Assembly (NCBI GenBank): GCA_018136815.1
Contig: CM030941.1
Span: 3,987,559 to 4,051,558 of the forward strand
DNA length: 64,000 nt
Direction of reading: 5' to 3'
Source of the DNA: Isochrysis galbana
Taxonomy: Eukaryota; Haptophyta; Isochrysidales; Isochrysidaceae
The notes beneath the pieces were generated by a model. The model saw nothing but the letters and a program-made list of their open reading frames with translations. It was not told the DNA's origin and ran no database searches. Within the stretch, counting starts at the first letter, position 1. Every line of letters starts with the position of its first letter. A program made the position numbers and the translations under genes. This document shows, piece after piece, positions 51,639 to 61,869 of the stretch.

Positions 51639-54600
51639 GGGTCCGGCGGGGTCCCCGTCCTTCAAACCCTGGCGGAGAACATCGCGGGCGGTGGGCCTGA
51701 ACGCCACCACCACCATCCCGATCCGATCCCTACGCCGCTTGGGGAGAAGAGCTGTCGACGCGGCGATTCTCCCCCTGTCTCTAGCTCTATTCAGTCCTCG
51801 ACGGTGGGAGCCGCCTCGCCGGCTGAAGCCCCCGCCGAACGGCTATCTCGGAAGCCGGAGTCGACACTTGACCCGGGCTCCTGGAAACAGGTTTGCCCCG
51901 GAGATAGTCGCGACCCGACTCTCCGAAATTCGTGTACGTCTACAAGTTCTTCTATTACTCCGCACGCTATTAGGATGTTAGGGGCCGATTCTCGCTCGCT
52001 GCCCCTCTTGGAATCTATTTCTACGGATACTATGCTGTCTTCGGTTTCTTCTAATTCTCCTAGGTCTTTCGACGCATCTTCATCCCTGGATTCATCCCCC
52101 GACGGCCCTGCCCAAGGGGGTGGGCTAGGTGGATCCGACGCGTCTTCGGTCTCTTCGTTTCGTAAACAGTCAGTTGTAAAGCCCTCGAGGGCTGTCGACT
52201 CGGTATCATCTTCTGCTCTAGGTTCTATGGATAGGTCCGACGTGGCCGCTGCCGCGTCCGAAAACGTTGTTGCTGCTTTACCTGTTTCTGCTCTTTCCCG
52301 GCGGGACCCCACTGGAGACCTCTCTCCCAAGGGCCATAGCCGGAGCCGCTCTGCGGACGAATTGTCGTTGTCTACCGTAGGTTCTCGTGCAGTGGAGGCG
52401 GAGACTTGTGCCTCCTCCTCACCTCTCTCCCCGGTTCGTTATATTTCTCCGTCATCGTGTTCATTCTCTCGTCTCGAAGTTGCACCTGTTCTCGTTTCTG
52501 ACCTGGTTCCCGACCCGGAAGGGTCGGCTTCCGGAGTCAATGAAGATGAAGGTTCCAAGGGAGCTGCGGCTTTCCGCGCTCACGCCGTGGCCACCCCAGA
52601 CTCGGGAGACGCAGGGGCCGTCGATTACGATCTCTCGTCGCGCCCCACACGGACGCCGGCGTCTCCTCTTTCTCTCGGCTCTCCGGAGGATCCCTGTTCC
52701 AGGGATCGCCCGCCGGAGCCAACCCCCTTCAGGTCTAGCCCACCGAAACTTCAGGGCGACGACCCCCTCCCCCTGAATTCTACTGCCGAGGCCATCCACC
52801 GGATCGCCGTGGTTGGTTGTTCCTCGGCCGCCAAGTCTACTGAAGCTGCCCGCGCCCCTACGCGCGAGCTCCAAATGTTAGCCGCCTCCCGTGCCCGGGC
52901 TAGCGGTTCCTCCGTCATCTTGCCCCGCCATCTCGCCGAAGCTGCTCTAGCCTTGCGGCGGCCGCACGCGAGCACTCATTCATCACCCTCTGCCGTACTG
53001 CCGACGCATTTTGACGAGCTTTGCGCTGAGTTAGCGGCGATCCACGACGCCGTGACGTTCGACGCGGCCGAGGGGATTCCTCCACCCCGCGTTCTAGTCG
53101 TCGGTGAAGCTAGCGGGGTCGTGTCTTCGATGTTCCTACTCGCCGGAGCGCACGTCGCGACGTGCGATCTACGACCGTCGGAGATCGACTACATTCCCCA
53201 CTTCTGCGGAGATGCTCTTCACATTCAAAACCTCGGTTGGGACCTCGTGGTCGCGCATCCGCCGTGCACGTATTTGTCGGCGGTGAGTTGCCAGTGGCTC
53301 GATCGGGAGCCGGGACGACGCCAGGCTCTCGAATCCGCCGCTAGAGTCTTCCTCGCCATGGCAAGCGCCAACGCGCCTTTCGTTGCCGTCGAAAATCCTC
53401 GAATGCACGCGGAAGCCTCCGCCTTAGTCGGGGGGTTGCGACCGCGGCAGTTTGTGCAGCCGTGGCAGCACGGCACGGGCCATCAAAAAGCAACTGGCCT
53501 GTACCTGACGGCTTCACTCCCGCCCCTGCAGCCTTCGAAGATTGTCGAGGGACGTCTATCCGCGATGGCGGATCTATCGCCGTCGCCCCACCGTGGCGCC
53601 CTTCGCAGCCGCACCTATGTGGGCATTGCCGGTGCAATGGCGGCCCAGTGGATGCCGGTCTTGCGCCGTTATGCGCGCGAAGCCAAGGCGTCGCGTTCGC
53701 TCGACTTCACGGTGGACTGGGCAATTTCCCAAGCCGCTGCCAGCTTGAGAGAACGCCCTTCGCTTTGCTCGACCGGCTTCGAACTGGCTGAGCCGAGGAC
53801 GGCTCTGGCTCGCTTCATGGAGGGGGGAGGCGAGGCAGCTTCTAGCTCTCACCTCACGCCTCCCAGCGGTACGCTAGTGTCCGATTCGGTAGTCGTGATC
53901 TCAGACGCGGGCCCCGTTGCCGATGCGTCTCGCCTGCTCCATCGGAAGGACTCGGAAACCAACGCATCGCAAGACGGGACCGTGGCGGAAGTGGACTGCT
54001 TCACGCCGTGGGAGTGGCCCATAAGGGACCGCTCTACAACGCCAGGCCCTCCAAACACGGTGAAGAAGCGCCGCAGCAAGTGGCAGGTCTTCGATCGTGA
54101 TGTAATTTCGGGGGTCCATCGGTGGCAGGATGTCACGCCTTCCATCGCCCAAGAAATCGCTGAGCAAGCGGCAGCTGCGGAGCCGTCGGAACCTTCCATC
54201 TTGTCTCGACTGGGCTCCCAAGGCATCAATGCACTATCTCCGAGCGCCTCCTTCACGGCTGGCGACGAGGGAGTGGCCGAACTGACCAATTCGTTCGTAG
54301 CCGAAAGGCCACTCGAAACCTGGGATGTCGGGCCCGACTCGGGAGAAGATGACACGCCCGAGATGCCAGAACACCGGAGCATGCAGACCCTCGAGACCAA
54401 GCCCTCCGACGCCGCCGAAGGAGAGGGTACTCCACGGGCACTGTGTTGCGATGGGGCTGCCGCTAGGGGTCTCAGTGCGGCTGGTTTTTCCGAGTTGTCG
54501 AAGCTTCCGAAGACAGACTTGCAGAAGTCCCTGGAGAAGGAATGGTCACGCCAAATGGATCAACCTCGGCATCCGACGGACCGTCGAGGGCTAGGCTATG

Positions 54601-57600
54601 ATGGCGTGCCTAACCCCTCTAGTTCGGCAAAGGCATCCCCATACTCTTCAATACCATTCGTGCCGCAGACGGTAGCCGCCGCTATCGAGCGAGTGCCCCA
54701 CGTCGATGAATCTTCTCCGTCCAGGCCAGCCTCCAATCCAACCACCCCGTCACCCGGAGCCGGAACCTCGCTTCCAGTAGAATCTATCGCGGACACGCCG
54801 CCGCCGCTCTACCCTCGTCACTGCCTCTATGTCCGCGATCTCGTGGTCTGCCGTGCCGATGGCGACCGCGCAGCTCAAGGGTTCGTTCTCCCGGACGTTG
54901 CTCTCACGGTGAACAGCACCCTGGCTGACACTGGAGCGGGCCCGTCAGTAATCACCACTGCTCTTCTCGATCGACTACCTGAAGACGCTTGCGTCGAACG
55001 CGTATCGGACGCTACCGTCCCCAACCTACATGGGCCGGACGGCCTTCCTCTCATCACTAGGGGCCGGGCTAGCCTCGTCTTCTCCTTGTCCGGTCGCCTC
55101 TTCCGTCATTCGTTCGCGGTCATCGAAGGGAACCCGATGCTTCTGCTCGGGAACGATTTTTTGGCCGCTCACTCCGCTACCATTTCTCTCGACGCCGCGA
55201 GCTCAGAGGGAAGCCTCCGCCTCCGTCCGGCCTCTGGCGATGCAGAAGACTCTTCAAGAGTCCTTTCCGAATGCGTAGTCAGAGTTTCCACGGCGCCGCC
55301 CCCAGTCGCGGACTCCGGCTTCGTCGGAGCTATCTCGATGTCACCCGGTCAGCCGCTGACTGTCGACTTTCTGGAGAGGTCGACGGCAACACGAGAGATC
55401 CCGGCCGGATCGGTGGGTGAGGCTGCTGCTGATGCTAGGCAGCCACTCTATACACCTCTCTTTGAGTCTGCCGACGAGTTTGCGGCCAAAGCTCCGGCGT
55501 CTACCTCGTCCGAATATCTTCTCTACACGGAGCAAGCGGTGACGATTCCTGCCTTCCACCGCGCAACCATCTGGGTTAGGGTTCCGCTAGCTCTCCGAGA
55601 TCATTCGGACTGCGCGATGCTGGTCGACCGCCTACCAAACCGCGAGGCTCTCGATTCGTCCCCTCTCGTAATGCCCACGGTGGTCACGCCCACGGACGAT
55701 CATCGCATCGCGGTGACGATCGTCCACACCGGGGTCAATGCGCTGACCCTGCCGTCTCTGCATCCGATAGCTTCGCTCCAGGTGCGCTTCAAGTTGCACC
55801 GGGGCTGGACTCCGACTGGAAGCGAGGGGGATGGTGACCCTGTCACCGCGCTGAGCGAGGAGCAACGAGCCCTACTCGACTCAGCCACCATCGATCCAGA
55901 CCGGCTTCTTTCCGACGATCAACGAGAAGAAGTACGCCAACTCTTGGCCCGGCGCATCAAAGCTTTCGCGTTGCACCCGGGGGCTCCAAACCATACGCAC
56001 GTTCTCGAGGTGGAGTTGCCACTCAACCCCGGCGCTGTTCCTCACCGGCATGCTCCGTCTAGAGTGGGCCGCGCAGGCGAGCTCATCATAGAAGAGGAGG
56101 TAGCCAAGATGGAAGCCGCCGGCATTATTCGCAAGTCAAATTCGGCTTGGGCTTCCCGAGTAGTCCTGGTCAGCAAGAAAGATGGCTCCGTTCGATTCTG
56201 CGTGGACTACCGCGACACGAACGCCAAGCTACGCGTCGAGGATAGCCCTCTACCCCTCATTGTAGAGGCTATTGATAGGCTAGCGTCCGGCCAAGGGCCG
56301 CTCAGTTCTCTCTTTTTATGTACTCTCGATTTAGCCTCTGGTTTTTGGGGCATCCCGATCAAAGAATCGCACAAACATATCACCGCTTTCACTACCCACC
56401 GCGGCAAATACGAGTTCAACTTTCTACCGTTCGGCATCCAATCAGGTCCCTCCTACATGTGCCGCTTGATGGACATCGTTCTCGGTGCGCTAGCGTGGGA
56501 GATCTGCATGCCTTACCTCGATGATGTGGGCATCTGGTCAACGGGCGTGGGTCCTTCCGAAGAGGCCAGGGCACAAGCTTCGTTCGAGCAAATGCTTCAC
56601 CGGCTAGACCTAGTTCTCGAGCGGCTAGAGTGGGCCGGCCTGACCTGCAAGATGTCCAAGTGTGTCTTCTTTGCCACCTCTACGGAGTACCTCGGTCACG
56701 TTGTCTCGAGGGAAGGTCTCAAGATGGACCCGAAGAAGGTCGCAGCTGTCGCCGTTATCGACCCGTCATCCATCAACTCCTTGGAAGCGGTTCGATCTTT
56801 CCTCGGCCTTTGCTCCTACTACCGTCGATTCATTCGCCAATTCGCCGCTAAGGCTGCTCCTCTCACTGCTCTCACGCGGAAGGGCTGCGACGTGGCAAAG
56901 GAGTCCCAGTCCGAGGAGTGTCGCCGAGCTATCCAAGAGCTCAAGACAGCGATCACTTCGGAGCCCGTCTTGACTCCACCCAGGGATGATCGGCCCTTCA
57001 TCGTCAAGACCGATGGGGCTAGCAAGTTGGGCATCGCCGGCATCCTCTCGCAGCTAGGAGACGATAACCGTGAACGAGTCGTTGGGTACTACGCTCGCAG
57101 TCTCACCTCGGCCGAACGCCATTGGACGGTGACCGAGATCGAACTCTTGGCTGCCCTGGAATCAATCCGAAATTGGCGACCCTACCTTTGGGGGCGTCGG
57201 TTCAAGTTAGTCGTCGACCACTCCGCGCTGCGATGGCTGCATACCATGAAGGATCAAGTAGCCGGTGGGCCAGCCTCTCGGCTGACTCGGTGGGCTCTCA
57301 AGTTGGCTGAGTACCGGTTCGATGTCGAACATAAACCAGGAGCTGTTCATCAGGATGCTGACGGGCTGTCCCGGCTAGCATCCCTGGAGCCGGAACACGA
57401 AGACGAACCACTCGCCGGCCCAGCGTCGTTAGCGGTACGTGAGCCTGGCTCAGAGTCTCTAGCCGAGCATGAACGGTCTCATCCGGTGGCTGCCATCACG
57501 CGCTCCGTAGCTACGGCGCGAGGGCTTCAAGCCTTGGACCGATCTCGTCGTCGAGCCTCCGATTCCGGGCCCGCCATCCAGTCCAGTTATTTGGCTCCGG

Positions 57601-59288
57601 GTACGCCGACTTCCGAAGAGATGAGAGCGGCCCTGGCGGAAGATCCGTTCGTAGAGCCACTCCTAGGCTCAGGAGAGACGGCCAACCACGAGCCATCAGG
57701 CCAAGGGTCGCCTCCGCCGGCCGCCGCCTCAGGCCCCATTGCCGAAGATGATTCGTGTTCCAGTTCTGTCGCTCCCGCTCCTGCTCAGCAATCCAAGATG
57801 TTTCGCCGTTTCGTCGTTCACGATGGGCTCGTCTACTATCGCACCGTCCTTGACTCCACCGACCCGGACTCGCTAGTGCTCTATGTTCCGCCCTTGTTGC
57901 GGTCTCGCTACCTCTTTGCCTACCACGATCGCTCCGGTCACCTTGGAGTTTCTCGTATGTCCGGTCTTCTTCGTACTCGGGTATACTGGCCTGGCATGTC
58001 TTCCGACGTTGCATCCTACGTCCGGGAATGCCACGAGTGCACCCTCGCCAAGCCGCTACCTAGGGCTCTAGCGTCGCCCTCCGGTCTCTCCGTGGGCACC
58101 TACCCCTTTGATGTGGTCTACTGCGACGTGCTCGCACTGGCTCCCACTCACAACTTCGTGCCTGGAGTTTCGGGTTACGACAAGCTGGTCGTCTTCATCG
58201 ACTCGCTCACTCGATGGATTGAGGCTGAGCCTTCGAATGGGGATCCTTCGTCGGAGGTGGCCTTGGACATGTTCATCCGCTTGATTGTGACGCGTTATGG
58301 AGTCCCTAGGCAGCTTCGAACCGACGCCGGTTCGAATCTATGTTCGGTTCTTGTTTCGCGTATTCTGGAGCTCACCGGGACTGATTTGTCGAGTACAGAG
58401 CCGTACCGACATGAAGGTGTAGGCTTCGTCGAACGCGCTCAGCAAACGCTCATCCGTTTGATGCGCGCCTCGAACGAGGGTGGCAGCCATTGGGTCGACC
58501 ATTTGCCGTTCCTACTCCTCTCGTTGAGGGCTTCTTCCGGTCGTGTCACCTCTCGGTCTCCAGCGTCTTTGATCTTTGGGCGTGAGCTGCGTCTGCCCGC
58601 TCAACTCTCTGATCCGAAGTCCGTTTCGCCAACTGCTCTCGAGGCGGCGTCCGCCGACGTTCGCTCGTACGCATCCAGGCTCAATGCGAGCCTCCGCCTC
58701 TCATGGTCCAGCGCTCTCGAGGCTACCCTAGCCGCTCAGGCTGAGTCGGCCCGTGACGCTACCATCAAGTCTCAAAGACCAGCGCGTTTCGAACCTGGGG
58801 ATCGCGTCTGCATGCGATTACCAGGCCATGCCAACAAGTTGCAATTCATCTACTCGGGTCCCTACCGCGTCGTAGAGGCTCTGTCCGACACTAGGTACCG
58901 ACTCCGTGATTTGGAGAACCGGTTAGTCAAGGAGGAGGTGCATATCTCGAACCTCCGGCCGTATCATACTTTCGTTGATGAAGAGCCGCTGGCTGACGAC
59001 GAGTACATCGTTGAAAAGTTGCTCGATCGTCGTAGCCATGGCGGTTCTATCGAGTACCTCGTGAAGTGGCGTGGCTATTCTATTCGAGAAGCCACCTGGG
59101 AGCCTCGTTCCGAGTTGCTCCGTCGTTGTTCTGATTTGCTTGATGATTATGATCGCTCCGTCGAAGAGACTTGTCCAGAAGATGTTGAGTCCCCGGAAGC
59201 AACTTCTTCGTCGGCCAGGGATACTCCTCTTCCTCCCGTTCTCGATGCGCCGTCTTCGCGCACTCGCTCCAGGCTCCACTCCCGTTGA
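51639..59288 (+). CDS. pol: Element D Pol: methyltransferase-protease-RT-RNase H-integrase-chromodomain (intact)
   Basis: Continuous from the Gag UAG. Numbered from codon 51804 (2494 residues): Ser-rich linker 1-425; methyltransferase-like domain about 428-625, with VLVVGEASG and TCDLRPSE (SAM-binding motif I region), HPPC with Cys488 (motif IV nucleophile position), ENP at 530-532 (motif VI) and a conserved QPWQHGTGHQKATGLYL segment; protease Asp1042 in DTGAG; reverse transcriptase with YLDD (Asp1573/1574); RNase H with Asp1737, Glu1778 and Asp1805; integrase zinc finger His2041/His2046/Cys2076/Cys2079 and catalytic Asp2108, Asp2174, Glu2210 (DD35E); chromodomain about 2400-2450 (YIVEKLLDRR, EYLVKWRGYS, EATWEP). 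All catalytic residues expected for replication are present. The chromodomain places it with chromoviruses; the methyltransferase insertion between Gag and protease is the unusual part. Ends TGA. Confidence 0.93.
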   Translation, partial: GSGGVPVLQTLAENIAGGGPERHHHHPDPIPTPLGEKSCRRGDSPPVSSSIQSSTVGAASPAEAPAERLSRKPESTLDPGSWKQVCPGDSRDPTLRNSCTSTSSSITPHAIRMLGADSRSLPLLESISTDTMLSSVSSNSPRSFDASSSLDSSPDGPAQGGGLGGSDASSVSSFRKQSVVKPSRAVDSVSSSALGSMDRSDVAAAASENVVAALPVSALSRRDPTGDLSPKGHSRSRSADELSLSTVGSRAVEAETCASSSPLSPVRYISPSSCSFSRLEVAPVLVSDLVPDPEGSASGVNEDEGSKGAAAFRAHAVATPDSGDAGAVDYDLSSRPTRTPASPLSLGSPEDPCSRDRPPEPTPFRSSPPKLQGDDPLPLNSTAEAIHRIAVVGCSSAAKSTEAARAPTRELQMLAASRARASGSSVILPRHLAEAALALRRPHASTHSSPSAVLPTHFDELCAELAAIHDAVTFDAAEGIPPPRVLVVGEASGVVSSMFLLAGAHVATCDLRPSEIDYIPHFCGDALHIQNLGWDLVVAHPPCTYLSAVSCQWLDREPGRRQALESAARVFLAMASANAPFVAVENPRMHAEASALVGGLRPRQFVQPWQHGTGHQKATGLYLTASLPPLQPSKIVEGRLSAMADLSPSPHRGALRSRTYVGIAGAMAAQWMPVLRRYAREAKASRSLDFTVDWAISQAAASLRERPSLCSTGFELAEPRTALARFMEGGGEAASSSHLTPPSGTLVSDSVVVISDAGPVADASRLLHRKDSETNASQDGTVAEVDCFTPWEWPIRDRSTTPGPPNTVKKRRSKWQVFDRDVISGVHRWQDVTPSIAQEIAEQAAAAEPSEPSILSRLGSQGINALSPSASFTAGDEGVAELTNSFVAERPLETWDVGPDSGEDDTPEMPEHRSMQTLETKPSDAAEGEGTPRALCCDGAAARGLSAAGFSELSKLPKTDLQKSLEKEWSRQMDQPRHPTDRRGLGYDGVPNPSSSAKASPYSSIPFVPQTVAAAIERVPHVDESSPSRPASNPTTPSPGAGTSLPVESIADTPPPLYPRHCLYVRDLVVCRADGDRAAQGFVLPDVALTVNSTLADTGAGPSVITTALLDRLPEDACVERVSDATVPNLHGPDGLPLITRGRASLVFSLSGRLFRHSFAVIEGNPMLLLGNDFLAAHSATISLDAASSEGSLRLRPASGDAEDSSRVLSECVVRVSTAPPPVADSGFVGAISMSPGQPLTVDFLERSTATREIPAGSVGEAAADARQPLYTPLFESADEFAAKAPASTSSEYLLYTEQAVTIPAFHRATIWVRVPLALRDHSDCAMLVDRLPNREALDSSPLVMPTVVTPTDDHRIAVTIVHTGVNALTLPSLHPIASLQVRFKLHRGWTPTGSEGDGDPVTALSEEQRALLDSATIDPDRLLSDDQREEVRQLLARRIKAFALHPGAPNHTHVLEVELPLNPGAVPHRHAPSRVGRAGELIIEEEVAKMEAAGIIRKSNSAWASRVVLVSKKDGSVRFCVDYRDTNAKLRVEDSPLPLIVEAIDRLASGQGPLSSLFLCTLDLASGFWGIPIKESHKHITAFTTHRGKYEFNFLPFGIQSGPSYMCRLMDIVLGALAWEICMPYLDDVGIWSTGVGPSEEARAQASFEQMLHRLDLVLERLEWAGLTCKMSKCVFFATSTEYLGHVVSREGLKMDPKKVAAVAVIDPSSINSLEAVRSFLGLCSYYRRFIRQFAAKAAPLTALTRKGCDVAKESQSEECRRAIQELKTAITSEPVLTPPRDDRPFIVKTDGASKLGIAGILSQLGDDNRERVVGYYARSLTSAERHWTVTEIELLAALESIRNWRPYLWGRRFKLVVDHSALRWLHTMKDQVAGGPASRLTRWALKLAEYRFDVEHKPGAVHQDADGLSRLASLEPEHEDEPLAGPASLAVREPGSESLAEHERSHPVAAITRSVATARGLQALDRSRRRASDSGPAIQSSYLAPGTPTSEEMRAALAEDPFVEPLLGSGETANHEPSGQGSPPPAAASGPIAEDDSCSSSVAPAPAQQSKMFRRFVVHDGLVYYRTVLDSTDPDSLVLYVPPLLRSRYLFAYHDRSGHLGVSRMSGLLRTRVYWPGMSSDVASYVRECHECTLAKPLPRALASPSGLSVGTYPFDVVYCDVLALAPTHNFVPGVSGYDKLVVFIDSLTRWIEAEPSNGDPSSEVALDMFIRLIVTRYGVPRQLRTDAGSNLCSVLVSRILELTGTDLSSTEPYRHEGVGFVERAQQTLIRLMRASNEGGSHWVDHLPFLLLSLRASSGRVTSRSPASLIFGRELRLPAQLSDPKSVSPTALEAASADVRSYASRLNASLRLSWSSALEATLAAQAESARDATIKSQRPARFEPGDRVCMRLPGHANKLQFIYSGPYRVVEALSDTRYRLRDLENRLVKEEVHISNLRPYHTFVDEEPLADDEYIVEKLLDRRSHGGSIEYLVKWRGYSIREATWEPRSELLRRCSDLLDDYDRSVEETCPEDVESPEATSSSARDTPLPPVLDAPSSRTRSRLHSR

Positions 59289-59665
59289 TCCCATGTCTTG
59301 AGTAAGGGACCCGTCCCTCTAGGCTAGCCCCACGCCTCGGCTAGGGCTCCGAGTTCAAGAGCGAATCATGGAGGTGCTGAACGCGTGCTGCCTGCGCTCT
59401 ACACCCGGCGCAACACCCGAGCAAAGCTCCTGTAAAAGGGAGAAGTGGGTGGGGCAGTGCGTACGAAAGAGGCCGCCGCGTTAAGCCGCCGATTTCGTGC
59501 TCGCTTTGGATCCAAAGGGTGTTCTTGTCTCCAAGTTTCGCTCGCTATGTTCCTTTGCTTCTTGTTCCGATTCTGACCTCTGGTCAGCTCAGGTTCCAGT
59601 TTCCAGGTCTCTGTTTCCAGGTTCACCGCTCGACATCGGGAGACGTCTCGATCTTAGTCGGGGGG

Positions 59666-60988
59666 TGTCGCATTCATCCTAGATGATGCGATTTCTAGGC
59701 TCTTATTTCCAGGTCCTTCGTCGTGCGGCCACACGGCGAAGCTCAGGTACATCTAGGTTGGTAGGGTTCGTCCCTAGCGATCTAGAATTCGAGTTCTTGT
59801 TTCGTTCCTTCTAGCCTGTTTGTCAGGTCTAGATTCCAGGTTTCCTCCTTTCGGGTAATCTTGACCCAAAGGAGCCAGTTCGCCTGTCACTCGCTGCGCG
59901 CTTGTCTCAGGCTCTCGAGTTACCTTGTGAAGGCTTGTTTAGTTTCTTGCAAGGCTTGTTGTTTCTTGTTGGGTTCCGGTTCTTTCTTGGGACCTGCTGA
60001 CTTTCGTTGTTGTCCAGGCCTGTTCTTCGTAGGTTCTGCTTGGCCTGGTTAGGGTTTCGTTGAATCCCCGCGTTTGGCGTTCGCGTTGGCGTTCGGAAAC
60101 TTCCTCTCACATTCCCTAGGTCCGCTACCCTTGGCTTGTAGGTCCTTGCTTCTTTCTTCTCGGTCAAGGTTTTGGCGAGCGAGTCGGTTGCTCTAGCCGC
60201 TCGAGATTTGAGGTTTAATTTGCCATCTCCCCTTGGAGATCGGTGTAGGTTCGCTTCCTAGGTGAGGGAATCTTTCCCCTTGATGCAAGCTACATTCAAG
60301 CCTTGGCCCCTTTGGTGTTTCTTCCCCTTGGTTGCTACTCAGGGTTGTTCGTTAGAAGCGTCTAGAAGGTTCACGCTCAACGGCAAGATTTCCTCTGTCG
60401 TGAAGACATCTCGTTGCGATCTGTATCCAAAGTGATCGCCGTGGTCGCGCGACATGACGCTCCCCTTCGGACTCTCCGCTACGTGGGAAGTTACAACGGA
60501 GACACGCTCCGGCCGTCGCTGCGGAGTCTCTCTCTCTCTCTCGCTCTCTCTCTCCGTCTCTCGCGACGTGTTTGAGTTATCGGTGATTTGGGGTCGCGGT
60601 TGCTTGATAATTTGCTTTGTTTGGGTGAATGATTCCGGTGTGTTCGTGAGTCGGTGTATCCTGTTGTTCTCAGGCTCTTTGTCCGTCGTTGTTCGCTGCG
60701 TCGCTGCACTCAAGCAGCCTAGGCTCCCTCCCTGAGGGAAGAGTTCTTTGTAGGTCTAACAATCTCTTAAAACCCAACACACTAGGGCCGCTAGGAGCGC
60801 CTCGCCGCCCCACAGTCCTTCGTTCGCCGTTCGTTCCCTGTCCATACACCCGAATGGGGTTGCCCGACCCAGTCCAGAATTTCATTCACCCGACTCCCGG
60901 TGGGGAGGAGGGGCAAAGCGCCGCGCTAGCCGCCGGTGCCGCTCGCGACGGAGTGGCTCAGAGCCCTCCGGTAGCGCTCGACTCGACA
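59666..60988 (+). repeat. 3' LTR of element D (1323 bp)
   Basis: Same length and ends as the B 5' LTR, with no differences seen. It contains the truncated gag start (ATG 60854), whose frame runs out of the LTR into flanking sequence and stops at 61264. Confidence 0.95.
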
Positions 60989-61635
60989 CAGTCGCGCGTT
61001 CAGGTATCGCCGGTGCAAGGAACCGCCCCCTTGTGTGACCCTGATTCCCCCTCAGGTTTTGGCCGTTGGATGATATCGTGGCGCTGTTTTACTTCGGTCT
61101 TCATCAACTCACTTAAGGGTTTTCGAAAGATTCCCTCCTTATTCCTGTGCGTAACTGTCGCCCCCGTCGGATCGTCCGTCGCCCCGTCGCTCTCTTGTCG
61201 GCATTCTCTTCCTTGTTCGATCTGTCAGCAGGTTCCTATGCGTTCCGTGATAAGGATACGTTAGTGTGGAGAGTGTTGACGTGAGTGTAGTGTCATCTCG
61301 TCGGTCCATCGGCCTCTAGCCGTCTGTCGTCTGTCGTTCTTCGTTCGTCGCTCTCGTTCTCGTTCTCGTTCCCGTTCTCGTCCCTCGTTCTCAACACTAC
61401 CTCAACACCAAACCTCACCAATCCCTCAGCCCTAGCCTATCCATCCCGATCCGCCCAGCCATGTCCGCTCCGTCGTCGCGCTCGCCCTCGCCCAAGCCCG
61501 TCCTCCCGCCTTCCTCTGCTGAGGAGGTGGTCCAGCCCGTCATTCCATCACTCCCGGCCTCCTTCGCCGCGCCTTCCGCCGATCGTCTCCCTTCCGAATC
61601 ATCGCATATCGAGCCCGTGGTCATGCTCGATCCGT
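60989..61635 (+). repeat. Probable remainder of the LTR interrupted by element B/D
   Basis: Begins with CAGTC, the duplicate of 23635-23639. It carries a CTCGTTCTCGTTC-type leader and then a gag-like ATG. The likely end is GATCCGTCA (61635), at the position where B-D LTRs end (about 58 codons after the ATG here, 45 there). Together with 23428-23639 this would make an LTR of about 860 bp. The ends are tentative. Confidence 0.4.
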
Positions 61636-61643
61636 CACGATGA
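61461..61643 (+). CDS. Gag-start relic (60 aa) of another LTR element
   Basis: MSAPSSRSPSPKPVLPPSSA, homologous to the ORF at 6296. It ends in TGA directly after the inferred LTR end, as expected when the LTR-encoded start of gag is separated from its body. Not expected to be functional. Confidence 0.4.
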   Translation: MSAPSSRSPSPKPVLPPSSAEEVVQPVIPSLPASFAAPSADRLPSESSHIEPVVMLDPSR

Positions 61644-61774
61644 CGAGGCCTGAGTGTGGAGTGTGGAGGCGAGGGCGCAAGAAGCATAAAAGTAGTTTTA
61701 TGATTTTCTAAGTCTAAGTAGTATCGTATGCACAGGCAAAGGGCGCACAGGCGCACAGGGAATACACGGGGATA

Positions 61775-61867
61775 GGGAGGGGAGTTTTGTTTTTGAGGCT
61801 TCGCACAGGGAAGGGAGTTTTGTTTTTGAGGCTTCGCACAGGGAGGGGAGTTTTGTTTTTGAGGCTT
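61775..61867. repeat. 33-bp tandem repeat, 3 units
   Basis: GGGAGGGGAGTTTTG (or GGGAAGGG...) starts at 61775, 61808 and 61841, each unit ending GAGGCTT; spacing is exactly 33 bp. Confidence 0.92.
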
Positions 61868-61869
61868 GC

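Larger units (their letters stand above)
49326..60988 (+). mobile_element. Element D: same family, complete Pol and 3' LTR (5' end in gap)
   Basis: Begins within gag (matching B 25232), runs through intact Pol to the 3' LTR, and is followed by target duplication CAGTC (60989-60993), which matches the one before B. The 3' tail (59289-59665) is non-coding and ends in a G-run before the LTR. The first kilobase next to the gap has 1-nt deletions relative to B. Confidence 0.92.

Noticed and set aside
60689-61264. 191-aa ORF running out of the 3' LTR
   Set aside because: It is the LTR-encoded gag start reading by chance into flanking DNA after 60988.
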